This document shows, in pieces, positions 1 through 10,662 of a DNA stretch of 42,386 bases (the first letter of the stretch is position 1; each line of letters begins with the position of its first letter). Origin of the DNA: CAG-390 sp045644325 (lineage in GTDB: Bacteria; Bacillota; Clostridia; Oscillospirales; CAG-272); assembly GCA_045644325.1 (NCBI GenBank), contig JAZRGT010000043.1, positions 1 through 42,386 on the forward strand. The letters run 5' to 3'. The position numbers and the translations under genes were made by a program. The notes below the pieces were generated by a model, which saw only the letters and a program-made list of their open reading frames with translations, was not told the DNA's origin and made no database searches.

Positions 1-86
1 GGAGTGATGAGCTCCTTGCTGCGCAAGGAGACTGAAGTCTGTACTGTACGAGGGATAGAGGCACTTGTTATTTAATAAATATTGAA

Positions 87-247
87 GATTTTCGCCGAGG
101 TGAAAATCAACCTTAACTTTGCCGCAGGCAAATTATCACTCTCGCGAAGCGAGATTATCACTCCGCCGCAGGCGGATTATCACTCTCGCAAAGCGAGATT
201 ATCGCTCCGCCACAGGCGGATTATCACTCTCGCGAAGCGAGATTATC
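87..247. repeat. Tandem array of short triloop hairpins (about 22 bp period)
   Basis: Six small perfect palindromes follow one another: TTTGCC/GGCAAA, CTCGC/GCGAG, TCCGCC/GGCGGA, then CTCGC, TCCGCC and CTCGC again. Each has a three-base loop (GCA, GAA, AAA or ACA), and a constant linker ATTATCACT (once with a G) separates them. A larger imperfect hairpin with arms GATTTTC and GAAAATC lies just before, at 87-108. The stems change together while the linker stays fixed. The array lies just beyond the ftsH terminator. Function is unknown. It is not a CRISPR, because the variable parts are palindromes and the linker is about 9 bp. Confidence 0.85.
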
Positions 248-283
248 AAAATAAAAGCCCGAGCCGCGGTATCGCGGCTCGGA
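248..283 (-). terminator. Intrinsic terminator of the ftsH operon
   Basis: A 10 bp perfect GC-rich stem (CCGAGCCGCG, loop GTAT, CGCGGCTCGG) lies at 259-282. On the minus strand it is followed by a T-rich tract (GCTTTTATTTT). It begins about 10 bases beyond the ftsH stop codon. Confidence 0.9.
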
Positions 284-292
284 TCGCTTTAT

Positions 293-2302
<2,010 letters not shown>

Positions 2303-2323
2303 AGGGGTGTGTAGCCTTTCGTA

Positions 2324-2872
2324 TTAGTGTGAGTATACTTCTTCTTTAAGCACTCCGATGAAGGGCAGAGTGCGGTATTTTTCATCGTAATCAAGACCGT
2401 AACCGACGACGAATTCATCGGGAATGATCTTACCGACGTAGTCGGGCTCGAATTCAACGACACGGCGGTCGGGCTTGTCGAGCATGGTGCAGGTCTTAAC
2501 GCTTCTTGCGCCCGCAAGCTTGAGGTAATCAACGAGATAAGAGAGTGTACGTCCGCTGTCGATGATATCCTCGATAACGAGAATGTCGAGGTTGGCGAGA
2601 TCGGAGCGGTGGAGGTCGAGCATAATATTAATCTTACCCGAGGATGCGGTTCCGCTACCGTAGGAGGAAACCTTCATAAAGTCGATCTCAACGGGGCGTT
2701 CGATCTTTTTCATAAGATCGCCCATAAAGACGACGCTTCCCTTGAGAATACAGAGAAGGAGGAGACCCTTTGAGCGGTCGGAATAATCGCGGTCGATCTC
2801 TGCGGCGATGCGTGATACTGTGGCGTCTATTTCAGCCTCGGAGACGAGGGTGTAAGCAATGTCGTTCTTCAT
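2324..2872 (-). CDS. hpt: Hypoxanthine phosphoribosyltransferase
   Basis: Purine salvage enzyme that joins PRPP to hypoxanthine or guanine to give IMP or GMP in the cytoplasm. The 182-residue length is normal for bacterial Hpt. The PRPP-binding signature VIEDIIDSGRTL is present at about residues 99-110, and the substrate-loop region FMKVSSYG near 65 is as expected. AAGGAG five bases before the ATG fixes the start. It lies between the SGNH hydrolase and ftsH. Keeping hpt beside ftsH is standard synteny for Firmicutes. The 190 bp gap upstream holds two perfect hairpins, so expression could be partly separated from the genes before it. Confidence 0.96.
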   Translation of the reverse strand: MKNDIAYTLVSEAEIDATVSRIAAEIDRDYSDRSKGLLLLCILKGSVVFMGDLMKKIERPVEIDFMKVSSYGSGTASSGKINIMLDLHRSDLANLDILVIEDIIDSGRTLSYLVDYLKLAGARSVKTCTMLDKPDRRVVEFEPDYVGKIIPDEFVVGYGLDYDEKYRTLPFIGVLKEEVYSH

Positions 2873-3002
2873 TTTTTCTCCTTAATATAATATGTGCTTT
2901 TTATTGTTAGTAATATTTATTAAAATTTGTTTTTTCGGTGGCTTTGCCGACGAAAACACACCTTTCAGACGAGCCTTTGCGAGTCCGCGCGCGGAGGGGA
3001 GC

Positions 3003-3072
3003 TGCCAAAATTTTAATTTTGGCAAGCGGCGATGGGCGCGCGTATCACTTGTAAAACGCAGTTTTACAAGTG
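3003..3072. repeat. Two perfect hairpins between the SGNH hydrolase gene and hpt
   Basis: The first has arms TGCCAAAATT and AATTTTGGCA at 3003-3024 with a two-base loop. The second has 12 bp arms CACTTGTAAAAC and GTTTTACAAGTG at 3046-3072 with loop GCA, and it covers the last codons and stop of the hydrolase gene. Neither is followed by a T-run on the minus strand, so they look like RNA-processing, stability or repeat structures rather than classical terminators. The GCA triloop matches those in the array at 118-247. Confidence 0.7.
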
Positions 3073-4068
3073 GCTTTTTTCGATTTCCGCAATCACACCC
3101 GCGGCGTATTCGGCAAAGCCGAGATCGTTCGGGTGGAGTCTTCCGTCCCAGAAGAATTCGGGACACTGCGGCATAAAGGGTCTGCCGTCGATGACGGTAA
3201 AGCCGTTTTTCTCTGCGACCTCTCTGATGAACTCGCAAGCCTCGTCAAGGCTGCCCTCGTATTTCTGCTTGCCGGATTTTGCATCGGCACGCCAGAGGGG
3301 AAGGATCGCGAACTTTTTAGCGTAGGAGTAAATTTCCCCCGCCTTTTCAAAGAAAGCCTCGCACTTGGGGTGGAAGACCGCCTTCGGAGTGCCCGACCAG
3401 TCGTTTGTGCCGTATGCAACGGTCACGACGTCGGGGCGGTATGCGGTGTCATCGAGGAGAATGGCGGGAACGAATCTCTCTCCGCCGATCGCCTGATTGA
3501 CGGTGTAGGCATCAAAATGGCTTGCGATGCGGTTGACGTAGGACTTTGATGCGAACGCGGCATCGTATCCCTGAGTGATCGAATCGCCGAAGCAGAGAAG
3601 CTTCATTTTATAGTTGACGGGTGTGAGCGATGCACCGTTGTCGATTTCGATATTGGAAAGCTTTGCCGCCGCGAGATTGGGGAGCCAGAGCGTGATGCGA
3701 TGCTCCTTGCCGTCGCGCGGGATGTAGTCGGAGACCTTCAGCGAGATATGTCCCCGCTTGATCCACGCCACCTCCTCGCCGAGGTGCTTGCGGATGATGC
3801 CGTCGACGCAAACGTCGAAATAATAATAAGTGCGGCTTGATCCGTAGTCCACCGTGAAGTCGGTGTCAAATCTATCGGAATCGGTCATAAAGTCGAGGCG
3901 AATGCTCGAGCTTGCTCTCGATTTGAGACAAAAGCCCGCGTTGCCGCAGTTTTCGTAATATTCTCTTGCCTTCTTCTCAAAGCGGGAGAAGGTGAAGATG
4001 CCGTCATCCTCGGTGATCTCGAGCGCGCCGGCGGTTATTCTTTTTACGTCTTCAAGTGTAAGCTTCAT
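3064..4068 (-). CDS. SGNH/GDSL-family hydrolase with N-terminal beta-sandwich
   Basis: Predicted cytoplasmic esterase, deacetylase or lipase-like enzyme of the SGNH superfamily; the substrate cannot be told. The C-terminal half has the family blocks in order: GDSITQG at 161-167 with the nucleophile Ser163, a Gly-containing block II (AIGGE, about 193-197), block III GTND at 220-223, and the C-terminal DGRLHPND (308-315) that supplies the acid and His312. Residues 1-150 look beta-rich and probably form the jelly-roll accessory domain seen in carbohydrate-active SGNH proteins. No signal peptide is visible. GGAGG five bases before the ATG supports the start. It lies 15 bp after tilS and before hpt, splitting a normally compact housekeeping pair. 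I infer a later insertion into the operon. Confidence 0.88.
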   Translation of the reverse strand: MKLTLEDVKRITAGALEITEDDGIFTFSRFEKKAREYYENCGNAGFCLKSRASSSIRLDFMTDSDRFDTDFTVDYGSSRTYYYFDVCVDGIIRKHLGEEVAWIKRGHISLKVSDYIPRDGKEHRITLWLPNLAAAKLSNIEIDNGASLTPVNYKMKLLCFGDSITQGYDAAFASKSYVNRIASHFDAYTVNQAIGGERFVPAILLDDTAYRPDVVTVAYGTNDWSGTPKAVFHPKCEAFFEKAGEIYSYAKKFAILPLWRADAKSGKQKYEGSLDEACEFIREVAEKNGFTVIDGRPFMPQCPEFFWDGRLHPNDLGFAEYAAGVIAEIEKSHL

Positions 4069-4083
4069 TTGAGCCTCCGATTT

Positions 4084-5370
4084 TTAGTCAGTAAAGTCCG
4101 CCCATCCGTCGGCAATCGCGACAAAGGGCACCCAGACGATCTCGTCCCCCGCGCATACGACGGGGAGAGCGCGTCTTTCCGAAAGCCCGATATGCGAGGC
4201 TTTCTCTGAGATCAGCTTTTTAACGCTTTTGTGCATACCGCCCTGAAGGATGCGATCACCCTCGCGGCGCGGGCGCGCGTAAAGCTGTTCTTTTATTTTA
4301 TCAGCATTAATGAGAGCCGATGTTGATAAATTGTAAACTTGTGCGGAAATCTTTGTCAATTTGCCGTTAGCAAAGATCAATTTCCCGTGAGGAAAAGGAT
4401 TTTCGCCCTCGCAAAGCGCGATCTCCTGCCAAACGGGATAGATCGCGGTGCTTTTTTCTCTCGTATCCTTGCGGAAAACGATACAGCCGCCCGAGTGTTC
4501 GGCTATGACCGAGCCGGGGAGAGTTACTGCGCCGTGCCTTTTAGTCGCGATCTCCTGAATGCTTGCAATATGAAACGCCTCGGGAGATGCGCCCGCTCTG
4601 TACGCGCCGAGCGCGATCGCACGCGATGCGATGGGGCGGGGGAGATTTGCGAGAGTGTCGCAGACGAGCGTGTCCGCGTACCGCTCTGCCTCCGCATCGA
4701 GATATTCCGCATCGAGACGCGCGGCTTCGGTGAAGCGAGCAAACGCCGAAAGAAATTCGGGATTGATCGCGCCGAGCTCGGGGAGGATGTTTTTTCTCAC
4801 ACGGTTGCGCGGGTAGGATACGTCAGAATTTGTGGAATCCGTCACGAAATCAAAGGAGCTTTCGCGGCAGAAATTGATAATTTCTTCCTTTGAATATATA
4901 AGCAGAGGTCTTTGCACCTCGCCGAATGCGAGAGGGCGCGACGGCGCGATCCCGCAAGCACCCGAGAGAGTGCATCCGCGAGTCAGCGAGAGGAGGAGAG
5001 TTTCGGCGTTGTCGTCGGCGTTATGAGCCGTGAGCAGAGCCTCGATCGAGTCCCCGCGCATTACCTTTTCGAAAAATTCGTAGCGCACGCGCCGAGCGGC
5101 TTCCTCGAGGCTTTCGCCTCTTTCCTTTGCAAAGCTCGGTACGTCGGCGCGAAGAAGATGGAATTCTACCGAATGCTTTTCGCAAAGCCCGCGGCAAAAC
5201 TGCTCGTCGCGGTCGGCTTCTTTGCCTCGGATGCCGTGGTTTATATGCGCTGCGGCAAAATCGTATCCGCCGTCCTGCAAAAGATGAAACAGACAGACCG
5301 AATCCGCGCCGCCCGAAAGACCGAGCAGGTATTTTTTACCTCTGTCGAGTGAGAGGGTGGGAGTTTTCAT
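4084..5370 (-). CDS. tilS: tRNA(Ile)-lysidine synthase TilS
   Basis: Modifies C34 of the AUA-reading tRNA(Ile) to lysidine using ATP and lysine, an essential cytoplasmic step in decoding. The PP-loop motif SGGADS is at residues 19-24. HNADDNAET and DSTNSDVSYPRNRVR further on are the conserved ATPase-domain blocks of TilS. The C-terminal substrate-binding domain is present (PRREGDRI, VKKLISEK, then a PVVCAGDEIVWVPF block). At 428 residues it is full length. Its start lies three bases after the dnaB stop, so the two are probably translationally coupled. I see no strong ribosome site of its own. Confidence 0.96.
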   Translation of the reverse strand: MKTPTLSLDRGKKYLLGLSGGADSVCLFHLLQDGGYDFAAAHINHGIRGKEADRDEQFCRGLCEKHSVEFHLLRADVPSFAKERGESLEEAARRVRYEFFEKVMRGDSIEALLTAHNADDNAETLLLSLTRGCTLSGACGIAPSRPLAFGEVQRPLLIYSKEEIINFCRESSFDFVTDSTNSDVSYPRNRVRKNILPELGAINPEFLSAFARFTEAARLDAEYLDAEAERYADTLVCDTLANLPRPIASRAIALGAYRAGASPEAFHIASIQEIATKRHGAVTLPGSVIAEHSGGCIVFRKDTREKSTAIYPVWQEIALCEGENPFPHGKLIFANGKLTKISAQVYNLSTSALINADKIKEQLYARPRREGDRILQGGMHKSVKKLISEKASHIGLSERRALPVVCAGDEIVWVPFVAIADGWADFTD

Positions 5371-5373
5371 ATT

Positions 5374-6771
5374 TTACATACCGGCAGGCGGCTCGGCGGG
5401 AAGAGACGCGCCTCCTCCGGGAGCCCCGCCGTCATCGCGCTTTTCGATCGAATAGAAGGTGGTGTAGCGTCCGATCCAGTTGAGATATACCGTACCCGTC
5501 GATCCGTGACGGTTCTTGGCTACGATGATCTCTGCAACGGGCGTTTGCGTGACGTCCGCCTTCTTCTTGTCGGTCTCCTGATAGTATTCGTCGCGGTAGA
5601 TGAAGATAACGGTATCCGCGTCCTGCTCGATAGATCCCGATTCACGAAGATCGGAGAGCATCGGTCGCTTTGATGTACGTCCCTCGGTTCCTCGCGAGAG
5701 CTGAGAGCAGCAGATGATCGGAACGTGAAGCTCCTTAGCCATAAGCTTGAGGTTACGCGAGATGTCAGCGACCTCGTTTACACGGTTGTCGGTATGCTTA
5801 TCGCCCTGCATAAGCTGGAGGTAGTCGATAACGACGAGACCGATTTTGCCCTCGCGGCGAAGCTTTGCCTTCATACCCGAGGCGGTGATGTTTGCGGTAT
5901 CGTCGATGAGGACGTTTACGCCCGCAAGGTCAACGACCGAGTTTGCAAGCTTCTGCCAGTCCTCGCGCGAAAGGCGACCGGTACGCATATTGTAGCTGTC
6001 GACCATTGCGTAGGAGGAGAGCATACGCTGAACGAGCTGCTCGGCTGACATTTCGAGCGAGAAGATCGCGACCTTTTCCTTCGTTCTTCTCGCGTAGTTG
6101 AGCGCGATATTAAGACAGAAGGAGGTCTTGCCCATACCGGGACGCGCACCGACGAGCACAAGGTCACTCTGACCGATGCCCGCGAGGGTGGTGTCAAGGT
6201 CGCCGTAGCCGGTCTGAATACCATCGAAGGCGTTGGGATCGTCATAGAGAATGGAGAGATTGCGGAAGATCTGCTCGAGCATTGCGGTCATCGTTACGAA
6301 TCCGCGCGTGTCTCTGCCCATAGCAATCTCGGACATCTGCGCGGCGGCGTATTCGATAAGCTCGCCGACGTTTTCCTGCTCCGAGTAAGCGCGTTCGCTG
6401 ATATTTCCGCAGGTCTCGATAAGACGGCGCATAAGGCTCTTTTCGATAACTATGCGCGCGTAGTCCTTGATATTGAGCGCGTTCGGAACCGCATCAGCGA
6501 GAGTTTTGAGGTATACCTCAGCCTCGTCGCGGCGGTATACGTTATCCTTTTCAAGCACGTCAAGAAGCGTGACGTGGTCGATATCGTGGTTGAGGAGGGA
6601 GAGCTGCTTCATTGCCGCGTAGATCTGGCGGTGCTCCGAAAGGTGGAAATCCTCGGGGCGGACGGTATCCGAGATCTGCGAAAGCGCGGGCGGGTCGATG
6701 AGGATCGAGCCGAGAAGAGCCTGCTCCGCAAGCATCGAAAAGGGAAGCTTTTTAATAATGTCTTGATTCAT
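5374..6771 (-). CDS. dnaB: Replicative DNA helicase DnaB
   Basis: Hexameric 5'-3' helicase that unwinds DNA at the replication fork (DnaC in Bacillus naming). The 465-residue protein has the N-terminal primase-interacting domain (about 1-150), Walker A GARPGMGKT at 208-216, Walker B in LVVIDYLQL at 312-320, the SQLSR motif at 356-360 and DLRESGSIEQDAD after it. No intein or other insertion interrupts the motifs. The last residues are Gly/Pro-rich and lie outside the fold. It follows rplI by 24 bp, the same order as in Bacillus subtilis. Confidence 0.98.
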   Translation of the reverse strand: MNQDIIKKLPFSMLAEQALLGSILIDPPALSQISDTVRPEDFHLSEHRQIYAAMKQLSLLNHDIDHVTLLDVLEKDNVYRRDEAEVYLKTLADAVPNALNIKDYARIVIEKSLMRRLIETCGNISERAYSEQENVGELIEYAAAQMSEIAMGRDTRGFVTMTAMLEQIFRNLSILYDDPNAFDGIQTGYGDLDTTLAGIGQSDLVLVGARPGMGKTSFCLNIALNYARRTKEKVAIFSLEMSAEQLVQRMLSSYAMVDSYNMRTGRLSREDWQKLANSVVDLAGVNVLIDDTANITASGMKAKLRREGKIGLVVIDYLQLMQGDKHTDNRVNEVADISRNLKLMAKELHVPIICCSQLSRGTEGRTSKRPMLSDLRESGSIEQDADTVIFIYRDEYYQETDKKKADVTQTPVAEIIVAKNRHGSTGTVYLNWIGRYTTFYSIEKRDDGGAPGGGASLPAEPPAGM

Positions 6772-6795
6772 TTGAAGGTCCCGTGAGTGCTTTTA

Positions 6796-7242
6796 TTACT
6801 TTTTGCAAACGAGAACGTTGATCTTGGCTACAACATCTGTGTAGAGCTTTGCCTCAACGGTATAGTTGCCGTAGGAGCGGATGGGGTGCTCGAGGTTCAT
6901 CTTGCGGCGGTCGATGTCGATGCCGTGCTGTGCCTTGAGTGCCTCGGCGATATCCTTTGCGGTGATCGAGCCGTAGAGCTTTTCGTCCGCGCCGCAGGCA
7001 ACGGGGATCTTTACGAGAACCTGAGTCAGCTTGGAAGCGATCTCCTGCGCCGCTGCGCGCTCGGTCTCGATCTTATGGAGACGGGATGCCTCCTTGTTCT
7101 TTGCTTCGTTAAGTGCCTTGGCATCAGCGATAATGGCAAGCTTGCGTGCGAGGAGGAAGTTGCGGGCGTAGCCGTCCGAAACCTCAATGATGTCGCCCTT
7201 TTTGCCCTGTGCCTTTACGTCCTGTGTAAGAATTACTTTCAT
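6796..7242 (-). CDS. rplI: 50S ribosomal protein L9
   Basis: Large-subunit protein that binds 23S rRNA at the base of the L1 stalk and extends to the next ribosome. The 148-residue length and the start MKVILTQDVKAQGKKGDII, followed by VSDGYARNFLL, are diagnostic for the N-terminal L9 domain. A long charged helix and the C-terminal domain follow. AAGGAG about 11 bases upstream serves the ATG. It lies between gdpP and dnaB, the conserved Firmicutes arrangement. Confidence 0.98.
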   Translation of the reverse strand: MKVILTQDVKAQGKKGDIIEVSDGYARNFLLARKLAIIADAKALNEAKNKEASRLHKIETERAAAQEIASKLTQVLVKIPVACGADEKLYGSITAKDIAEALKAQHGIDIDRRKMNLEHPIRSYGNYTVEAKLYTDVVAKINVLVCKK

Positions 7243-7273
7243 TGGTTTATATTCTCCTTGTGATATTATTCAA

Positions 7274-9298
7274 TCAGTTGTCCTCGCTGTCGAGGTAGGT
7301 GTCGATGGCTTCTTTGAGATTCTCGATCACCTCGCGAGAGGTTGAGTTTTTGATCTGTGCTCCTGCGGAATCGTAGTGTCCTCCTCCGCCGAGCTTTTCG
7401 ATAATGAGCTGTACGTTTATCTTGCCGTTTGAGCGCGCCGAGATGACTATCGAATCGTCTGTGCGGATAAGCACGAAGGATGCATCTATGTTTTGCACGG
7501 TCAGAAGCGTGTCTGCCGTTTTCGAGGCGGCTATTCTGTCGTCAGAACTTCCGTCGCTCTCGTGTACGGTTATTGCGATGCGGTCGCGGTAAAGGCGAAC
7601 CTCGCTGCCGAGCTTTGATTCGGTCATAAAGCTGTCAAGGTCGGCAAAGAAGAAGGTGCGCGCGAATTCGGGATCCGCGCCCATACCGCGCAGATAAAGT
7701 GCCGCCGAGAATGTGCGCTCCGATGTGGTTCGCGTGAAATTCTTGGTGTCGAGCATAATGCCCGAGAGAAGAAGATTTGCCTCGTGGCGCGAGAGCTTGG
7801 CGTTTCCGGCAGCCTCGCCCATTGCGGCGATCTCGATGATCTCGCTGACGAGCTCGCTTGCCGAGGAAGCCGAGGGCTCGATGTAAGCAATAAGAGGCTC
7901 TCTCTCAAACTCCGCTATCTTGCGGTGATGGTCGATTATTATCATATTATAAACGCCCGAAACGATCTCAGGTGCTTCAACGATGTTCAGGTTGTTTACG
8001 TCCGAGAGAATGAGAAGCGTATCCGAGCGGATGAGGTCGAGTCCGCGCGATGCGCTGATGAAGATATCCTCGTATTCGGGATGAGCCTCAAGAAGCTTCG
8101 CCGTCGAACGCTCGTAGTTGGAATTTTGCTTATCCATAACGATCTTGACGTTCTGATTATAGCTGAGCGCAAGACGCGCGATGCCGACCGACGATCCGAT
8201 CGAGTCGAAGTCGGGGGTGCGGTGGCCCATTATCAGTACGTTTCCCGCTGATGTGATGTGCTCAATAAGCTTATCCGTGATAACGCGCGAGCGTATCTTG
8301 GTTCGCTTTTGCTTGATCTTGGTCTTGCCGCCGAAGAATTCGATTCCGCTGTCTGTGCGGACAGCCGCCTGGTCGCCGCCTCTCTGAAGCGCGGTCTCAA
8401 GTGCCGAGAGAGCGTTTCTGTTTCGCTCCTCAAGGTCCGTGCCCGCGTTGCTGACGCCCATCGAGATCGTGACCGACATGCCTCCGTCGCCGAAATGAAC
8501 GTCGCGAACCCGGTCAAGAATGTCAAAGCGACTTTCAATACAGCCGGGGAGTCGGTTTTTGGGGAACACCGCGAGGTATTTTTCGCGGTCGTATTCGCGG
8601 AGAAGACCGCCGACGGAGAGAGCCCAATCGGTGATGATCTCCTCTACCTGCGCCGCCGCTTCTCTGTACGAGCCCTTGACGTACTGCGTCAGCTCCTCGA
8701 GGTTATCGACGGTGATGTATGCGAAAACGGGGCTTTCCGAGTCGACCTTTTCCTCGAGAGCCTCGATCTCGGAGCGATCCTCAAGGGTGGTCATCCAATA
8801 ATCGCGGTCGTGCGCCTCCATAAGATAGGCGTAGGTATAGAATTTTTTATCAGAAACCGTAACGATCTTTCTGCCTGTCGCGGTGATGATCTCGCTCATC
8901 GGCACACCCGAAATCACGGAAAAGTTCTTTCCCGAAATCGCCATTTGGTTCGAAGCGCCGCAGAGCTCGAGCATTTTCTTGTTCGCCCAGAGGATCTTTC
9001 CCTCGGCAGTGGTCACAACGGAGGGGAAATCCACCTCGCGAACGACCTCGCTGATAAGGTGCTCAAGCGATTTCGCGGTTTCCTCGGTCTTGAGCTTTTT
9101 ATGGGCGAGATAAGCGAAATAACAGATCAAAACCTCGAAGACGAGGAAAACGAGGATAAAAACGAGTGCGATCAGTATTACGGGTATCTCGGTCAGTGCC
9201 GCTGCGATGATGGCGAATACAAGAAGGACGAGTCCGGTTCCTGCGCTCATCAGCGTCAGATCAAACGAGCTGATATCGTAATTTTTGTTTGAAGACAT
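7274..9298 (-). CDS. gdpP: Cyclic-di-AMP phosphodiesterase GdpP
   Basis: Membrane-bound DHH/DHHA1 enzyme that hydrolyses c-di-AMP, which in Firmicutes controls potassium, osmolyte and cell-wall balance. The 674 residues show two N-terminal transmembrane helices (about 15-65), a PAS-like domain (about 75-170), a degenerate GGDEF region (about 180-320) with no intact GGDEF signature, then the DHH domain with GHRTPDFDS at 358-366, SDVN at 432-435 and the namesake DHH at 456-458. The DHHA1 motif GGGGHYDSAGAQ is near 638-650. Length and order match GdpP/YybT. AAAGGAG about 10 bases before the ATG supports the start. Immediate neighbours are yybS-like DUF2232 and rplI, the canonical context. Confidence 0.97.
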   Translation of the reverse strand: MSSNKNYDISSFDLTLMSAGTGLVLLVFAIIAAALTEIPVILIALVFILVFLVFEVLICYFAYLAHKKLKTEETAKSLEHLISEVVREVDFPSVVTTAEGKILWANKKMLELCGASNQMAISGKNFSVISGVPMSEIITATGRKIVTVSDKKFYTYAYLMEAHDRDYWMTTLEDRSEIEALEEKVDSESPVFAYITVDNLEELTQYVKGSYREAAAQVEEIITDWALSVGGLLREYDREKYLAVFPKNRLPGCIESRFDILDRVRDVHFGDGGMSVTISMGVSNAGTDLEERNRNALSALETALQRGGDQAAVRTDSGIEFFGGKTKIKQKRTKIRSRVITDKLIEHITSAGNVLIMGHRTPDFDSIGSSVGIARLALSYNQNVKIVMDKQNSNYERSTAKLLEAHPEYEDIFISASRGLDLIRSDTLLILSDVNNLNIVEAPEIVSGVYNMIIIDHHRKIAEFEREPLIAYIEPSASSASELVSEIIEIAAMGEAAGNAKLSRHEANLLLSGIMLDTKNFTRTTSERTFSAALYLRGMGADPEFARTFFFADLDSFMTESKLGSEVRLYRDRIAITVHESDGSSDDRIAASKTADTLLTVQNIDASFVLIRTDDSIVISARSNGKINVQLIIEKLGGGGHYDSAGAQIKNSTSREVIENLKEAIDTYLDSEDN

Positions 9299-9313
9299 CG
9301 GATGGGTGCTCCT

Positions 9314-10450
9314 TTATCTGTTTATTTTGGACTTGATCTTTTTTGCGAGTGCGGAATAGAAGGGCATCAGCGACTTTGCCGTTCCGAGAGACATAAAGAA
9401 TGCAAAGGCGAGGGAGGATGCGATAAAGAATATTATCGCGATCGCCGTGCCCGCGACCTTTCGGCGTGTGGGAAGATTTACGAAAAGTTTATTTATAAGG
9501 AACGAGTGCGCGGTCTGTATGCCGAGCAGAGTGAAGGGAAGCGCGAGGGCAACGACAATGTTGTCGCAAACCGCGCCCCATATCTCAAACTCCCCGCCCT
9601 CGAGCGAGAATGCCGCCGAGAGGAAGAAGCAGGCGAGAAATACGAATCCGTTGACGGGCGAGAGTGAGAGGGTGCGCATTTCGTCGGGGATCTCCTCACC
9701 GAGCCCCGAGGAGTTGAGGAACGAGACCGTCAGCGAAGCCGCAAGATAGCAGATCGCGGAGATCACCGTGAAGAGCATCGCGGGCAGGATATTTACAAGG
9801 TAAGCCGCGATCATTTCCGCAACGCTTTCCTCGATGATGAAGATCTGTCCGTTGAGATCGTTGATGCTCAGATAAAGGTCGGCAATGTAGGTGCGTATGC
9901 CCTCGCCAACCGAGGCGAGGTCGCCGCCGAGCGCGATGAATATCGCAACGCCGCCGGCAGAGAGAAGTGCGGCGGAAATTCCGGAGGTTGCGCCTATGCC
10001 GTAGCGCGGGAGCGCGAACGCGAAGAAAAATCCGAAAAGAACGCAAACGAGCGTTATGAGTGCCGCAACCGGACCGAGCAGATATGCGCCGCAGGCGTAG
10101 GCAACGACAGCCGCTGCGAGCGCGAAATACCATTTGCCGACGAGGGTAAGGTATGAGGTTGCCGCAACTGCGAAGATCGCGCCGACGTAGAGCGTGGGGA
10201 GGGAAAGGCTTCCCGTAGCCATCAGCTCAAGAAGCGCGGGCAGAAGAATGCCGCAGACGGGCAGGATGTCGCGCGCAGTCATAAAGATGAGCGCGGAGGC
10301 AACGAAAAGGGCGATCCCGCAGAATACGGGTACTTCAAAGAAGAGAGGCGTCAGTGTGCAGATGAGGATGGCGATCGAAAAGATCAGCACGAGCGCCGTC
10401 CTCGGCTTGTAACTGCCGAATATTCTGTTTTCGCTTTTGACGTTTTCCAT
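9314..10450 (-). CDS. YybS-like DUF2232 membrane protein
   Basis: Integral membrane protein of 378 residues with about eight hydrophobic segments and a basic C-terminus ending KKIKSKINR. Sequence character and position upstream of gdpP, rplI and dnaB match the DUF2232/YybS family, whose role is not established (an ECF-transporter-like fold has been suggested for relatives). It is the first gene of the minus-strand operon, with the promoter just upstream. It ends 15 bp before the gdpP start. Family assignment rests on context plus topology rather than on a catalytic motif. Confidence 0.8.
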   Translation of the reverse strand: MENVKSENRIFGSYKPRTALVLIFSIAILICTLTPLFFEVPVFCGIALFVASALIFMTARDILPVCGILLPALLELMATGSLSLPTLYVGAIFAVAATSYLTLVGKWYFALAAAVVAYACGAYLLGPVAALITLVCVLFGFFFAFALPRYGIGATSGISAALLSAGGVAIFIALGGDLASVGEGIRTYIADLYLSINDLNGQIFIIEESVAEMIAAYLVNILPAMLFTVISAICYLAASLTVSFLNSSGLGEEIPDEMRTLSLSPVNGFVFLACFFLSAAFSLEGGEFEIWGAVCDNIVVALALPFTLLGIQTAHSFLINKLFVNLPTRRKVAGTAIAIIFFIASSLAFAFFMSLGTAKSLMPFYSALAKKIKSKINR

Positions 10451-10489
10451 AAGCGATATTACTCCGATTATATAATATTACATTATAAT

Positions 10490-10518
10490 ATTGTATCATA
10501 CTTTTTTATATTTGTAAA
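10490..10518 (-). promoter_or_regulatory. Promoter of the DUF2232-gdpP-rplI-dnaB-tilS-hpt-ftsH run
   Basis: On the minus strand, TTTACA (10513-10518) and TACAAT (10490-10495) are separated by exactly 17 bp in AT-rich DNA, about 40 bp before the DUF2232 start. It is divergent from the rimP-operon promoter. Confidence 0.75.
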
Positions 10519-10609
10519 TAGTAAAATATTGAATATGAAATGAATTTTGAGTGAAAAAAGAAAAAGATATAAAAACTTTGAAAATAAAGGGATTTTTTTC
10601 ATAAACCTA

Positions 10610-10638
10610 TTGCATTTTTTGAATTCTTGTGATATAAT
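10610..10638 (+). promoter_or_regulatory. Sigma-A promoter of the rimP-nusA-infB operon
   Basis: TTGCAT at 10610-10615 and a perfect TATAAT at 10633-10638 are separated by 17 bp. Transcription would start near 10645, just before the leader hairpin. Confidence 0.9.
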
Positions 10639-10662
10639 ATATGTGTACGTATTAGAGAGACT

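Noticed and set aside
118..247. Possible CRISPR array
   Set aside because: The fixed part is only about 9 bp, the variable parts are palindromes, and no cas gene is near.
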